Assembly (NCBI GenBank): GCA_008360975.2
Contig: CM039211.1
Span: forward strand, 46,498,077 to 46,562,076
Direction: 5' to 3'
Length of the DNA: 64,000 bases
Source: Lichenostomus cassidix
Taxonomy: Eukaryota; Chordata; Aves; Passeriformes; Meliphagidae
Shown here: one piece after another, positions 1-14,300 of the stretch
Layout: the number at the start of each line of letters is the position of its first letter
Numbering within the stretch: position 1 is the first letter of the stretch
Position numbers and translations under genes: made by a program
The notes under the pieces: model-generated
Databases searched by the model: none
What the model was told of the DNA's origin: nothing
What the model saw: only the letters and a program-made list of their open reading frames with translations

Positions 1-149
1 GAAGGAAGGAAGGAAGGAAGGAAGGAAGGAAGTAAGGAAGGAAGGAAGGAATGAAGGAAGGAAGGAAGGAAGGAAGGAAGGAAGGAAGGAAGGAAGGAAG
101 GAAGGAAGGAAGGAAGGAAGGAAGGAAGGAAGGAGGGAAGGAAGGAAGA
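1..149. repeat. (GAAG)n microsatellite
   Basis: Almost uninterrupted tetranucleotide GGAA/GAAG repeat from the first base to about 149, with only a few substitutions (a T near 33, a T near 52, an extra G near 134). It begins at the window edge, so the full length is unknown. One strand is purely purine over most of its length, so it is a homopurine:homopyrimidine tract. Confidence 0.98.
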
Positions 150-1567
150 TGAAGGGACTTTAAAATCACAAAGTATTTTTTAAGCATTTTTTTAAGAGTA
201 GGTGGCAAGAGAAGGAATGAAAACTAAAACACCCTCATTTTATTTAGAATGTCTTTTTGGCACAATTTTAGAACTTTCAGAGGATAGTCTGAACTGAAAG
301 ATCTCTCAGGAGTTCTAATATCTAAGCTTCTTTGTTTCCACACTATCCAGATGATGGATGTGCAGTGTACTTACCATGTATATTGTTTTGGAAGGATCAG
401 AATTCAAGTATGGATTCCCCCCTTCTAATCTATCTGAAAATCAGTCAAAGCCCTTTTTTGTTTCTGGGAGAGGACTCAAGAATTCTGAAGGCTGCCTTTC
501 TTATGGAGAATAACAAAATACAGTAACAAGCTATTTAAGTAATCTGGAATACAATAAACAAAATTGTTATGTGAGCAAATCCCAATTTAGTATGAAAGTA
601 TATCCACAAAACTAAAACTTTTGAATGCAAAATAAACCCCTAATACTAGCAATGAGATCAGTACTTTACATATCTAATAAAATTACAATTCTTTCAATTG
701 CACATCCAGTGATTGCCTTTATCAACTTCTTATTTTCCCCATATGATCTAAATCTATCCTGTAATTCTTATTTTCAGTAACTGAAAGGTAAGAAGATACT
801 CTCCCAGGCAGCAGATTCAACCCTTTAGAAATTGCTCGTTGTCTTGAAAATGGTACTCTGTGGCCACAAGCATCCTCTGCGAGCCTAAACTTGCAGTGTC
901 AGAGACAGGAGAGTTTAGTTTAGGTTGAAAACAAGCTAAAATGAAAAACTAGATGTTCTAGCAGACAGGAGTGGTCTAGGCTTTCAGCTACAAAGCTAAC
1001 CATTTGACTATGTGAGGCTGATCTACTAGACATGTACCAGAAATCTAATCTGGAGATGTGACAACAAGGAGCAATTGCATGGTCAGGTAATGGGAAGATG
1101 GGAGCAAATAAAAAGATATTGCCTTTGGTCACAAAGTGGTGTGACTCTGCTTCAGTGCACTCTGCTTCAGTGAAAACCCTCCTTTAGAACAGCCTCGTCA
1201 ATTTTGTTTGGCCATTAAAAATTTTTTTAAAAAGTTGAAGCTAAGAGACTGTTCAGAAGGTTATTCTTTGTCACCTCTGGCCATGAGTGGCTTTCCAGAT
1301 GAGACAGGTAACCCTTCATGTGAAAGCATCTCTTCTACTACATCCTAATTCAAATTACCTGTAAAACTGTATGATGAAGAAGTCTTTGAAAGATTTTGTC
1401 AGCCACAGTTTTTTAGCCATTGTTTGCCGCTATCAATAGAACCATATCTCCTTTTTCTTTTCCCATATGGGCTACATTTGAATATTTTACTTTACTCACT
1501 TGACTACCTGACAAGAAATCATGTGAACAAAAATGTTCAAATCTGATTGTGAAAATTTCATTAAATT
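150..1567. other. Unique AT-rich noncoding DNA
   Basis: No gene, RNA or recognisable transposon seen. Short open frames (332-526 plus, 920-1132 minus) have no family resemblance and no splice context that I can defend. Confidence 0.6.
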
Positions 1568-2405
1568 GTAGAATCATAAAAGTGCCCAGGTGGGAAGTGA
1601 CCTCAAATGTTCATGGAGTCCAACCTTTTGTAGGACAGAGGGCCGGTATTAAATTATCCAACACCCTATCCAATTGCATTTGGAAAATCCCAAGAGACAG
1701 GGACACTGATACGTCCCTGGGGATCTTGGTCAAGTCAAAGGCTGTTCTCCTTTTAAAAAAGTTTTCTTATATTTGATCATTTTGGTGGCTTTCCTTTGCA
1801 CCCTTTTCAGTCTGTCCATGATTTTCATGAATTGTGGGGGCCAGAACAGGAAACAATTTTCCAGGTGTGGTCTGACAAGCACTGAGAAGATAGGGATGAT
1901 CCTACCTCTATCTCTGATAATAAACTCCCTGGGGATGCACACCAGAATCAGTTCTGTCTTCATTGCTGTTGAAGCATACTGCTGATCCATGTTTATTTAG
2001 GTTGTCTACCAGGACTTCCCAGCAAGGCTGCTCCCCAGACTCACAGTCCTAGCTTGTACTGAGCTCTTTGGGTATGTCATCCCAGGTACAGGCTTTTCAC
2101 TTGTCTTTGTTATACTTCAGACAGTCCTTGATAGCCCCCTCTTCCAGCCTGTCCACGAATCTCTGCAAGATTGGCTCTCCCTCGTGATGTATTCACTTCA
2201 CCACGCAGTTTGGGAAGGGTTCTTCCAACCCCATCACCCAGGGCAGACACTGAGTGACATGGGTGCTGTCTCTGGGGAAACACCAGGTGCTGCAGACTGT
2301 CAGCCTGAGTGAAAACTGCTGATCACCACCCACTGAGTGGAACCTGTTAGCCAGTTTCCTATCCATTTTGCAGACTACCCATACACTCTGCATATTAATA
2401 GGTTG
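1568..2405 (-). mobile_element. CR1 LINE fragment, 5'-truncated, minus strand
   Basis: Read on the minus strand, this runs from the RT-domain region of CR1 ORF2 to the CR1 3' end. The 3' terminus is at 1568-1580, where the minus strand reads like the CR1 tail (ATGATTCTAC). About 1600-1650 matches the usual 3' UTR segment (minus strand: GGTTGGACTCCATGA). At 1780-1900 the minus strand encodes the typical CR1 ORF2 C-terminal segment (a VRPHLE...LKRVQRKATKMIK pattern). At 2330-2395 an earlier RT stretch (LANRFHSVGG) is visible. The FADD catalytic segment expected near 2180-2230 is missing, apparently by deletion. The copy is heavily diverged and inactive. CR1 is the dominant avian LINE; the subfamily was not determined. 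Confidence 0.85.
1730..1990 (-). pseudogene. CR1 ORF2 C-terminal remnant
   Basis: An open stretch of 86 codons on the minus strand carries the CR1 ORF2 tail. A segment reading VRPHLENCFLFWPPQF is followed by DRLKRVQRKATKMIK, matching the conserved post-RT region of CR1-type ORF2 proteins. The ATG at its start has no significance, because the frame simply opens inside the element. The frame loses similarity toward the 3' end, where a short A-rich stretch replaces the usual continuation. It is a decayed reverse-transcriptase/endonuclease polyprotein fragment, not an expressed gene. Confidence 0.75.
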
Positions 2406-5400
2406 GACTTGGAGTTTGTGGAAGATTCCTTTTACCTTTTTTTAAAGTGTGAAAACTGTCTTAAAAAGTGTCTTTGCCATCTTCACTGGAAGCCATTTTA
2501 ACACTAATCTTTTAATGGGGATTTAAATATTTAACTTCAGGTATGCAGGCAATTCAAAGAACCAAGCCCTGAAACTTTGGTTCCTATTTTGAATTTTATA
2601 CCACTTACTATGACTTGTTGATTTAAAACAAATTACTTTTGCGGGTATATGTCATATACAGTATATAGCATTTTATCTTACCTGTATCAGCTTTGTTTCC
2701 TTATGCAGATGTCACTTCTGTAGGCTGCTAGCACTTAGAAGTCAGTAGATCTTCCCCTTTCTTCCTTTAAAGGATTTCTGATGGATTTTCTGGTTCAGTT
2801 TCCCAAAAAGCCTTTTGTAAAAGAAACCCTAACTAAAATATGAACAAAGTAAATGAAGCTGTAACTGTAAAAACATATCTGTGTTTATATCTGTGGATAT
2901 ATCTGCCTATATATTAACTGCCCTGTGCAGGCAAAGTCAGGTTGAGGAATTGTACTGGATGTCTTCTACAGAGTTCACTAAATGTTTAGTCTTTCTTAGC
3001 CACCAGCTGAAAATAATACAGGCTGTTTTCTCTCATGGGTTTAGGTAATATTTTTGGTCATTAGAGACCAGTTCTAGTGAGTACACTTGTTAATGAACAT
3101 CTTGCTAAATAAACAATTTATGGGTTTATTTGCTTAGGCTGCAATAGAAAACCCTTGTGTTTAAACACTGAGGGACAATGCTGAAAATTACTTCTAATTG
3201 GATAGACCATCTCATTGGACATTTTGTTTGCCCTTGTCAACATATACTTGCTTCCACAGTCTCATTTGCTTCACCTATCAGGAAAAAAACATTCTAGTTT
3301 TCATTAGTAAAATCCATTTTAAGGTCTACAGGAGGTAAATTATTTTTAAAATTAGTTTTTTATTTTATTAGTCAGGTTGCATTGTGTCAAAACTATGTTG
3401 GAGTCAGTGGCACTTCATTTGACCTTAATAATATTGACACAATCACTCTGTGTCTCAGTTCAGTATGACACCATTAACCCTCTGAGACTAATAAATATTT
3501 TTAAAAAGACAACAGACGATTTTTAAAGTACTTTAGAATAAATTTTTACAGTGTGTATTATTTCTTACTAGCTTTATTTCTAGACAAAGAGAACATAAAC
3601 AGAAATTTAATTAATTTTTCATCTGAAAATCAGAGGAGAAACACCAGAAATAAGATACAGAGTATTATGTATATCCTTCCAGAAACTTAGACCAATGCAT
3701 TTGACTCCCAGATACAGTAAAATAAAAGATGTCAAGCACAAGTTTGCATAAAGCAATAGCGGTTGCTTTGGCATACAAAAATAACGTGAGGATACAGAGA
3801 ACTTTTTTAAGAGTACCTATATTATTTAGGAGGTCATTAGTATCCCTTGTCATACACACAGTCTTGAAACTTTACCCTTGCTATCCTGCAGTTCTTCTCC
3901 TGGGATTGTAAGGTACTTGAGCACAATCCTGATCTGTAATTAAATATACTAAAAAATAAGAAAGCTTTGTACCCTTTTTGTTCAACAGAACTGGGTTCCT
4001 TTAGCAAATCTGACATTTTCTTTGCAGTAGAACCATACTGATGGAGGAAATTATAATGATAAGTAAATCAATTTTCATTTCTGCACTATATGCTTACTAA
4101 TAAATATCTCAATGAGATCATTAAAACCATTATTGTAGGTGCTTTGTCCCTTCATCCTTGCTGAAATTCCTAAATTCTTGCATATCAGTCCCATAAACAT
4201 GTTTCCAAACTGTTATTTTATGGTAATTTAAACTCAGAGAAATACAGTGTGAGGTGATGTTATAAAGCTGAGACAAAGGAGCATAATGAAGACTTACTGA
4301 AAATTCTGTATACACTGAAACCCATGATCTGAATTCACCTCTGAAATGGAGAGTAGAAATTTGGTGATGGCTTTGTTTAATATTACATGCCAAACTATTA
4401 ATGCACTTATTAAGCAAATGAATGACACAACTACAGTGGTTATTTATGCTATAAACTCTGATATGAGCCAGCTATATTTGATTTGGTGTGGGCCAGACAG
4501 GATGACAGAATACAGAAATGATGTGATGACAGGTCTTCAAGGTGAAACCTTGGACATTCTTAGTGTTAAGGAGAAAGAAGCACAGGGAGAGGACAGGGAA
4601 GAGTCTATTGGTATGCATCTGCATATTCATTTCTTTCTTGAGCCAACTAACAGCTCCTGACCTGCTGTAAAAAATGCCACATTTGAAAAATACAGGTGCA
4701 TCCTCACTGGACACAGTCTCTGTGAAAGTGTATTGGAAGATCAACTCACTGAGGTAGCTCATTTGCATCTTTCTCATATGGAGCTCTACTAAAACAACTA
4801 TTTTATAATATTGTCAAGGGGCAGCATTAATTTTAAGTTGGGATGTGTCTCTGTAATGTTTTAGTATTTATTGTGGCTGAAGTGTCACTTGGTCAATATT
4901 TGCTCTCCAATATAGTGGTACACATCAAGGGGAAGCAAAGATCACAGACAAGTCAAGGTGACATGGAATATACCACAATGTGTCCCAACTGTTCATGCAA
5001 ATGTTCTCTATGATCTATTGAGCTTTCCATGCTCAAGTCTTTTCCATAATGAAAATGTGCTCTGAGAAAGACATCTGGTGCTTTTGAACACTTTCATGGC
5101 TTGTATACAGCTTTTATTTGGCATTTCTGTAGTGATAGCTTTCTCTATATTAGTGGTAAAGCATAGCTTATCAAAGTGTATCTAAAAGTGACTCCAAGTG
5201 ACTTCCAGTTCGCATGTTCATTTGTATGTTTCTTATAGATAAACTGATGAAGTTGACCAGAGCTAAACACAGCACCATGATATTTTCCTTCCTATTACAG
5301 GGTTGTGTTGTTGGGCTACCTGTGTTGAATATTACAAGTACTGAGAAATAATCAGCCTATTTGTAAAATAGTAGTGAAGACATGGCTTACGCTATTAGAA

Positions 5401-7135
5401 AGTTTGGTTCAATATGAAATTTGAATCCACTGTTAGAGGAAACAAGCACAAAACTCCCTCTGTGTTCAACTGTTTAAAAGCGATTATTAGCACCTCCTGT
5501 ACTTTCTCATGCACTGACATTTTGATGAATGATTGTATTTGTCTCTGTAAAAGGCTGGAATGATGTCACTAATCACTGCACTGCGGCATTTCAGTCATAA
5601 AATTTCTCCAAATAGTTAATTATTTTTAAAGGTCTTTGCAAAATCATATTACTTGCTACCAAATTCTCTTTGAAATGTCTTTATATATATCTGATTCAAA
5701 TTTTGTTATGTAATAATGTGACCAAAATGGTTAGTGTTTTGAAAGATTTCTCCTATATTCTTTCTCAGTTTAAGATGAGCTACGGTAACATCCCTCAGTG
5801 TTCTGCCACTGCATGCCAGGGTATACAACTGTTTCCTGGATACCAAATGGCTGTCCATCAAACCTTACTTTTCTAAAAAAATTGTCAAAAGTCTACAGCT
5901 ACAGAGGCCTGTCTGCTTCTGCTTATTTGGCCAATAGAATTACTGAAATCACTACTACCACATAAAAATATATAAATAATTTTCCATTCTCTATTGCTTT
6001 TTATTTCTTCAGTAACACGCAAAGACTGTTCTTGTCTCATAGGCACAGTTAGATTTACAAGGACCCAAACATTTTTATCTGAGTCCTTTCAGATCTATCA
6101 GCAATTGCCTTTGAGTCTCTGCAACTCTATAACTTGCAGTTCTCCAATAGAACTTAGCTGGGTTTTTAGTTTGCTTTGTAATGTCACCATTACTTTCCCC
6201 AGTACTTTCCTACTAGCATAACATTTGAGTTCATTTTTATGGTTTGTTTTCCTGGAACACACCCAAACCCTTCAAATACAGTCTGGTATGCTGTAAACAT
6301 GTCAGCATTCACTTCTTCCTGCTTTACAATATTGACTCTACATTTATGCTTGTTACTACTGGCACACCAAGAATTGCTTATAAGCCAAACACCACAGTGT
6401 GAAATAAGTGCTTGCTTCTGTTCTCTCCATATAGAAAGTACAGTTCAAGTTAAATTTCCCAGATGCTTCCTTTCCTTATATGAAAGAAGACCTGATGCTG
6501 AACAGGGTTGTGCAGCAGTGATTTTTGGCGAAGTCTCAATGCTCTATTCCTCCTTTGAAGTGTCACAAACAAGCACATTCATAATTATCACACTTATCTT
6601 CTCTTACAGTCACTGCACATTTTTGATAAACAGTCATACTGGCTAGATTTCCAGCAACTACATTCAAACAGAAAACATTGTGTGAAGAGGGTTTTTGTTC
6701 ACCATCTGCTATACTCTCTCAAGTGACAGTTGTGCAATTCTAGTGAACTTTTATGTACAACTTCCTGCTTTTATCATAATTGGACTTCGTAATCTTTCTT
6801 CCCTCACACCATTTGGTGGGCAGTAGCGTAAAGCACTGAAACAGACACTATAAGTCAGCCATTGTAGCAAGCCTGAAGATGTTCCCTGTTTTTCATAGGG
6901 TAGGTATACAAAGAAGAGGGTGATGATTTCCCCCATTTGTTACAGAACATCTATTCAATTTCTTCTTATAACAAGAGTAAGTTCTTAGAGGTTACTGTCC
7001 TCTGCTTGTACTTAGAGAATGTTTGACCACAATGACTTGTCTTGCAAGGGTTCTCTCAAAGACCTGCACACAACAGAATGGTTTACGTCACAGTTAAACT
7101 TAGAAGCTACTTTCAGGTGGCTACTGAAATATATG
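2406..7135. other. Unique AT-rich noncoding DNA
   Basis: About 4.7 kb with no gene or transposon that I can recognise. Open frames here (for example 4346-4660 plus, 6239-6646 plus) are isolated, of ordinary AT-rich composition, and show no known domain. Confidence 0.55.
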
Positions 7136-7163
7136 TATGGCTGCATACATATATGCAGCCATA
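7136..7163. repeat. Perfect 12-bp inverted repeat, 4-nt loop
   Basis: Arm TATGGCTGCATA (7136-7147), loop CATA, arm TATGCAGCCATA (7152-7163). The flanks allow further pairing after an internal loop: AAATATA before the stem against TATATTT after it. It would fold as a hairpin in RNA or a cruciform in DNA. No function can be assigned. Confidence 0.9.
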
Positions 7164-8672
7164 GTGATACTATATTTATTTTCTTGTACAAACAAAAAAG
7201 GAGAATAAATCCCCCACTTTTTGTCTCTCATGCTCTCAGACGTTTTTTGTATTTACCACAATAAATCTGCTTCCAATAAATGAAAAATGCTTCATTAAAG
7301 AAAAAACCTGCTTCTTTTTAAACACATACAGCTTTTCTTCAACCACCACGTGGAGAAATAACATCACATATTTCCTTCTGGAATATGTAATGCTTTTATG
7401 GAATATTTGCTGCTGTCACAGAGCATGTTGGTAGTGTATCTGCATGAGCAAAGCAGCATTGCTTAGTGACACATAATCAGACATGAATTTCCTAAGCACA
7501 AGGAGTACTGTGAGTGGATTGCAATTCCTTTTCTAAGATTTGTGTTGTAAGCTACACTCACACACATCACACTCACATGAACCAGCAGCTGCCCCACAGG
7601 ACAGCCCAGTCCAGCATGACAGGCCCAGGGCATTCAGACCAACAGCTAGACAAGTGACCTGTATACCCCATGGCTTCAATGCAGACTTTGCCTTAAAACA
7701 GTGTTGGACAAATGCGGACTTGTGTCCCTAACTGAGGAACTGCTGGTTTTGCTGTTATGTTGCAGGTTAGGTATTCAGCATGCACTGAGGACATGGCTCT
7801 GGGCCAGTCTTTGTGACTCTCTCCTCATCTGAGGCCAGTTGGCAGCTGTCACCAGGGTTTTTGTCATCTGCTGCTCCCCTGCTACAGATGTCTTACACAA
7901 CTGTGAAGCTTGAAGTGGTTATGTGACAAATTTTTCTATTGCTTCTTTGTTTTTCAGCTCACATTTCGACAATCTAATCAATTAGAAATGGGCAAATACA
8001 GTCAAAGTCTTCTTTGCTTGAGCCCTCAGGTAGGCTTTGCGCCAGCAGCTGCCATGGTTTCTTATGTTGTGTAAAAGTTTGTTCTGAGCTTAACTTCCTT
8101 GGTGACAGGCTTTCAATCATTGCACTCTACTTTTGTAATCAAGTGTCAAATTTTATTTGTGCATTTTAAATAAAATGGGCCCTGCATCCAATTTCTATCA
8201 TCACAGTTTCTTAAATGTGTAGAAACTCTCAGTAGATACATGGATATTCAATATGTTTCATATATCATCTTTATTAGAAGTATTTGATCCAAGTATGCTT
8301 TTTTTTTGTACAGGCAAGAACAGATTTGTTATAGTCTTACTCAATACAATAATTATTATTTACGCCAATGTTTTTATACAGAATCACAAACCACCCTCAT
8401 GAGCCCAAAACACGTGAACTACTAGAAAAAGAAATGGAAGATGGGAGCATTTCCAATCTTACCTAATTTCAGAATTTGATAATTATAGCAGAGCAGATCT
8501 GGCTGCCTCCATTCAGTGAATGCATATGAAATATGAACAGACATTTCTCAGCTTGGAGGAAGGATGTGATCATAACTGCAACCAAAAAGGACCACTTGAG
8601 ACATGTAATCTGACCTTTATGATGTGCCAGATTAATTTTTGCTATTATCTTAATCAGAAGAAGAAGGCTTTC

Positions 8673-8687
8673 TTTTTTTTTTTTTTT
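8673..8687. repeat. Poly-T run (15)
   Basis: Homopolymer of 15 T residues. There is no retrogene or SINE body on the adjacent side that I can recognise. Confidence 0.95.
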
Positions 8688-9082
8688 AATAGTGAATTAA
8701 GTGTTTTGTTAATGAATGGTTCATCACAATTGCATGTAGTTACTCCCAGTAATGGTGCAATATGAGTCTGGAGCTTTGAGGGGGGAGAGGATGGGACAAA
8801 GTAGTATATTTAAAGTATATTTATTACCCTATGCAATATATCACCAGTAAACTCATAACTACCAAACGCACTGCTGTTCGACTTTACCTATGCTTTATTA
8901 ATTGCTATACTTTCAGTAACCTTATAAATGTTTCACTGTATCTGAAATATACATTCTTTATGCAATAAATGATTGAAGCTCAGTAATGGGTTTTCCTTTA
9001 AGCATAATTTATGATTTGCCTTGGCAGGCTAATACCTGGAAACTGTTTGCTGCTTCTGCCAAAGGGTGCATAAATTCTTACC

Positions 9083-9108
9083 AAAAAAAAAAAAAAAAAA
9101 AAAAAAAA
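9083..9108. repeat. Poly-A run (26)
   Basis: Homopolymer of 26 A residues. The sequence immediately 5' shows no recognisable processed pseudogene or SINE, so it is listed as a simple repeat only. Confidence 0.97.
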
Positions 9109-11320
9109 GGACTATGGTTAAGCTCAGAAAAGTAAGCCTCAAAATCTTGTAGCACACATTCTGTACAACTGTTTCTAAGCATCATTGATTTTACAGGTCT
9201 CCTGAACAAAGTCCTTTTCCAGCTCTCTTGCAGAAAAATTGTGAGTACAGAGCTGGTGTAAGTATTCCAAGTATGCAGTGTGTTCCACTTGAAAATCTCG
9301 TTGACAGTTGCAGCACGAGGAGATGTGTATATATAGTTAATAGGGAATGTGATTGAAACATGTCATCAAAATGGTCTGTGCTACAGTGACAATAAAAATA
9401 CAGGGTTTTGACAGACAGTTTTCCTATTGAACATAATGTTCAGAAGTTCAATCAGAATGATTTTAGCTCACTGCAGATTTAACTAACTTCTTAGAAAATT
9501 ATGGCAAAATAGCCAGAAAGATAATTTTTAAAGGTAACATAGTGAGGAAAAGAAGAAATGTAAGAAAAAGGGTAAAAGGAAAGGGAAGAATAAAAGTTGC
9601 ATACATTTACATTTTAAAGTACATTGAAGAAAAAATGACATAAAACAAAACTGGAAACTAAAATGAAACAACACTTCGCTTAGTGTCTGTCAATTCAAAA
9701 TATTTTAGCTGTAAGACCTCTATATGGGATTTTTAAACCGATTTGAGTGATGAGAATGATGCGGAACAGACTAAGGAAACAGACTCTCACTGTACTTGCC
9801 TATTCATCATGCTAGAAAATGGAGGTCTGACTTTCTGTGCACTGTTCCATGTTTCTGCATGCTCAGTAGCAGTTTTTGGATGATGCTCTGTGCTTTCAGG
9901 CTCGTTCATGCCACCTGCTTACACCACAGTGCTTAACATCTGGACTATCATGTTACTGATGACAGCAGCAACTTAGCAGACAACATGGAGTCAAATGCCA
10001 CTCCCTTCCAAGGAAGACGCAATCATTCTTAGGATTCTCAAGACTTCACCATGTCCTTGACTTACCTTATGATATGGAGCCATTCTCAGCTTGGTGATTT
10101 TCTTAAAGCATCTTGTCAATTTCTTGTCTGAATCTTAACAATTGCCTACACCTCCAATTTCTTAGGTATATTAAGGATGGGTAGGACCGGTATATGCCTC
10201 AGTCCTGCTACTACTGTCCCAGTAAAGAAAGGGTTGCAAATCTCTGTTCAGTGAGCAGGAGAGAGCTAGGGCAGCGGCTGAGAGCCACCTCAGTTTTGCA
10301 TGGGAGAACTTTTTAGTAGTCCAAATGTCTAATTACTTGCAATTTTTGTATAGGTGCTTACCAGGAAAACATCAAATACATTTATTACTCTAAAAAGAAT
10401 TTAGTGTCTGTTTTTCCTCACTCACAATCTACTTTGACAACTTTTGGCTTAACTGACTCATTTTAGGCAGATGGAAAATACCAAATATACTTGGCTTGTA
10501 AGGAAAATGTTAAAGAATGCTTTTTAATATAAAAAGTTGTTTCTTTCCATTGCATAAAATGTTTATCACAGTTCTTATTGAACATGTGTAGATGCCAATC
10601 AGATAACAGGAAAAATTTGCCTTTTGAGTACTCAGGGTTTTGGCCGTTCAACAGTTTTTCCTTAATGATGTGCAGATGACCGGTTCCTCATCTGGAACTA
10701 CTGGCCTTCTAAGAATCAGACCTCATTGCTGATATGGTTCCAGACTGGGTTAACAATAAATGTGTTCTTTTTCTCTGTAATTTATTGATGGAGCACATTC
10801 ATATGTGTGTTAAGCCATCAGTGAGAAAGAGATTCCTATACAGGAGGATTTCATATTTTAGGACTCCAAGTCAAGACCTGTAGCAGTGCCAAGACTTTTC
10901 ATTATACTATGGAGCTGCTCTAAATAGTAAAAAAACCCTTTCAGGTCACATGTAAGAACAGATCCACATGAGTATATACTGAGAAGCTATGCTGTGCTTT
11001 ACTTTATTAGGTGTATAATATTTACTGGGGTGCTTTTTTTATATTTTTCAACTCAGTTGCTGCTCATAATAGTGAAGCCAGTAACTGGAAAGATGAACAG
11101 AAAATATATTTTAAGGATATTGAGTTTAAATTAGGTATTTTGGACTTCCAGGAAAATTTGCGAAAGCTGAATTGAATTTGTAAATTATTTGGTCTATATG
11201 AATCTGTGCTTCTGCTAAGAGCTAAAGCTGAGAATTTTGATGCAATTTTATCCACACTGAAAAATCCAGCTTGCAAATAGCAAACTGTGAAAAGTCTAGT
11301 TCTGTCTATTGAAATCAATA

Positions 11321-11397
11321 TTGTAGGGGTGGTTTTTTGTTTGTTTTTGTTTGGTTTTGGGTTTTTTGGTTTTTGTTTGGTTTGTTTTTTTTTTTTT
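11321..11397. repeat. T/G-rich low-complexity tract
   Basis: About 75 bases made almost only of T and G (GTTT, GGTTTT and GGGTTTTTT motifs), ending in a 13-T run. It resembles the larger tract at 29.7 kb. It could be a decayed poly(A) tail on the opposite strand or simple strand-asymmetric expansion. Confidence 0.85.
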
Positions 11398-14300
11398 CCT
11401 AAAAACACTTGTACCTATAAAAGTGGAAAGGCTCATTTCTACTTTAAATTCTTTTATATCCAGAAATTACCTGTCTCCATAGTAATTGATCTGAACTTTT
11501 GGGAGTATGGGAAGAAGGTGGTCCTAAGTGAAGGAAATGCAAGTGATTTTTCTTACTTGTTAATAATTCTCAATGCATGTAGTTATCTAAGAGCTCTTGT
11601 AGGATTTTGTAACTATTTTCATATTTATTAATTATTTTCCTGGGGCTGTATAATAATATGTCTCATATGCTTCTACTTTGTCTTGACACAAATTAAAAAG
11701 TCTAGATTGCCATTTCCTTTAGAGAAAGCCAATATATATTAGTGCAATAGCACTCCTATTATATAAAAAGTTATACATATGCATGTCAACTCTGTTCCTT
11801 AACAAATATTCCTGTAATTAGAGTGGGCAAAATTATTATGCCCTCATGATTCTGAAATGCATTTTGGCACTGCATGTTTTCTCATGTTTTGCCTGTTCAC
11901 ATAGCCTAGATGTCCTTTCTGACTTGCGGTTGGAAGCCCATGACACAGAATATAATGACTTGCTCCAGGCAGTACAGCAGTGATGGAAGTAAAAGATTTA
12001 CTGGGTGGTATCCTCTTCTGGTATGCAATCCACAGCTGGTGACCAAGGACAGCTAGGAAACCAGATATCTTCATTCTGACAGCTTCAGCCACAGGATTGC
12101 GGCCAGTTGCAGGAAAACTGTTTGGAAACAGAGGTCTTCTTCAAATTATTTCCTTCAGAGTATGTGGCGAGGCAGGATGTGGCACAGGTTCAGAAGCTCT
12201 AGCAAAACTCCTGCAGTAGACGAGCTGAGTGGAAGCAAGAGGAACCAAAGTGGCAGGAATGTCTGAATTAGATGTACCAAAATGCTCAAGTCAGAATGAC
12301 AAAAGATGTGATACAAGTCAAACCAAAACTAAAGAAAAGCTGAATGTTAAACATATTTGCCATTCTTGTCTTTGGTTTAGGGGTGAGGGAGTGTTGGGGT
12401 GCTATTTTTACCCTTTATGTTCTGCAAGAGGTGATGAATTGAAAGGAGAAGAAATAAATGATGGATCTCAGGAAGAATCACTGTGAAGTGCTGGTGACAG
12501 TTACAGCTTTTCAGCACTTTCACTTTTCCAAATCAAGCAACTAAAGGGAAGTATAATTCTTCAGCACTTAAAGCTCCTTAAAATGGTATTTTAGGATTAA
12601 TTTCTTTGATTCCCAGCTTTTCACATAATTGAATGTATTTCATAAGGGGAAGCACTACAAGAAAGTTCATGACATCCATTATATGAAGCATAGTCCATGA
12701 AGATACCTGATTAGACAACTCCTGACCACAGAGGGAGGTATTAAAAAACTGTCCAACTGAATGAGATACTTTGCTGTGCCAACTTCAATCTACCATTTCT
12801 ATCAGCCCTAATTATAGTCAGCTAATTCTGTTAGGTTCTTTAATACATTTTAAGCTACAGTACTTACAAGCTAAGAGCAAGTACTGCCCTTTAATAGAGT
12901 TACCATTTTCAGAGCAACCTTTTCATTCTTTCAGGAAAAGAATTATTCATTATTTTTACCATGATGGAAGTTTGTTGGGTTATTTTTTTCTTATTGGATT
13001 ATTTTACACCAAACCAAGTAGTGCTTTGTTTATATAACAATATGTGCAATGTATCAGATAAAAAAATGTGAAAAAACTTACATGAAGAGAAAATAAATGG
13101 CTTGATATTCACTTCTTGGTAAGGTATAGAAGTCAATGTAATAAGATATTGTGCTTGCTCCATCACATTAAATGGTAGACAAAATGCACCTGTAGGCTGT
13201 TTTTAAATGTTAGACTTCTATTCAGAGAAGTGATATTCTTCACTGTAGTCAGCAACCTGGCAAATAAGAATAAAATTCAATAATTTTTCCTTTTTTTGGA
13301 AAGATAGTAAGAAATAGGAGGCATAAAGTCGAAATAAGGCTGAACCAAAAAATCTTTATCTGAGTAAGCTCATTTTTTAGGGCAGTTTGAAACTTTTCTA
13401 CTAAAAAAACCCCAAACCCTATATTATGTATCATAGTCTATGTACCTTTTTGATCATACGGGTGTGTGACAATTATGCACTATGATTAAACTGTCAGGTG
13501 AGAATTGCACTTAGGAAAGTAATGGTACTATTCTGATCCCATACCCCAAAAGGCAATTCTTGATGCATTAATTCAATACAATACTCTATTATTGAAATGT
13601 ATGTTTCCTTCAAATATTCCCACAAAAGTCAATACTAGTAAAAAGGGGCATTTTCTACATAGAAGTGCATCTGTTTCTACCTGGCCTTCATTGGCATTGC
13701 CTATACTTACACACAGGTTTAAATCTCATGCTTGCACCACTCAGATATATAAGGCAGTATGTTAATTCCTCTGTGATGTAGGCTAGAATTCAGAAGAAAG
13801 AGAAAGGAGAGGGGCTTCCATTTGTGATAAAAATGTGTGTGTGGTGTATAAACTTTTTGTATCATGACGTCAGTAGTGTGTGGGGCTGACATGAAATGTG
13901 GGCTGGAAAGTGATGTTAACAGCAACTGTGGCAAAACTTTATTGCAGTATGCACATTTCTGATGTTTGCTTTCCACTTAGATGTACTGAAGAGGTGAAAA
14001 CTTAGAAGGTGGGGCAAATGATGCTATTAGCCTTTAAAACAGTTATTCTCATTCTTCCTCAAAGCTTTGAAGTAATCTGGGGCCTTTTCAGTGCTGTGTG
14101 GTAGTCAAAGAACACAGAAATTCCCATAAAAATTCTGGGGAAAAAGGAACCAAAGGTGAGCCCAGAAAATGAACAGGGGGACAGCAAAAGTTTCCAAAGC
14201 AAGAAAAGAAGCATTGAGGACAGGAGGACTTTTCCCAAGCAGGCAATTCCACTGTCCTGTTGCTGCAGTCTCAAAGAAAGGAAATTACTTCCTATTCATT

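Noticed and set aside
6239..6646. 135-codon plus-strand frame
   Set aside because: Isolated, no known domain, no splice or promoter context; a frame of this length is expected by chance in 64 kb on six frames.
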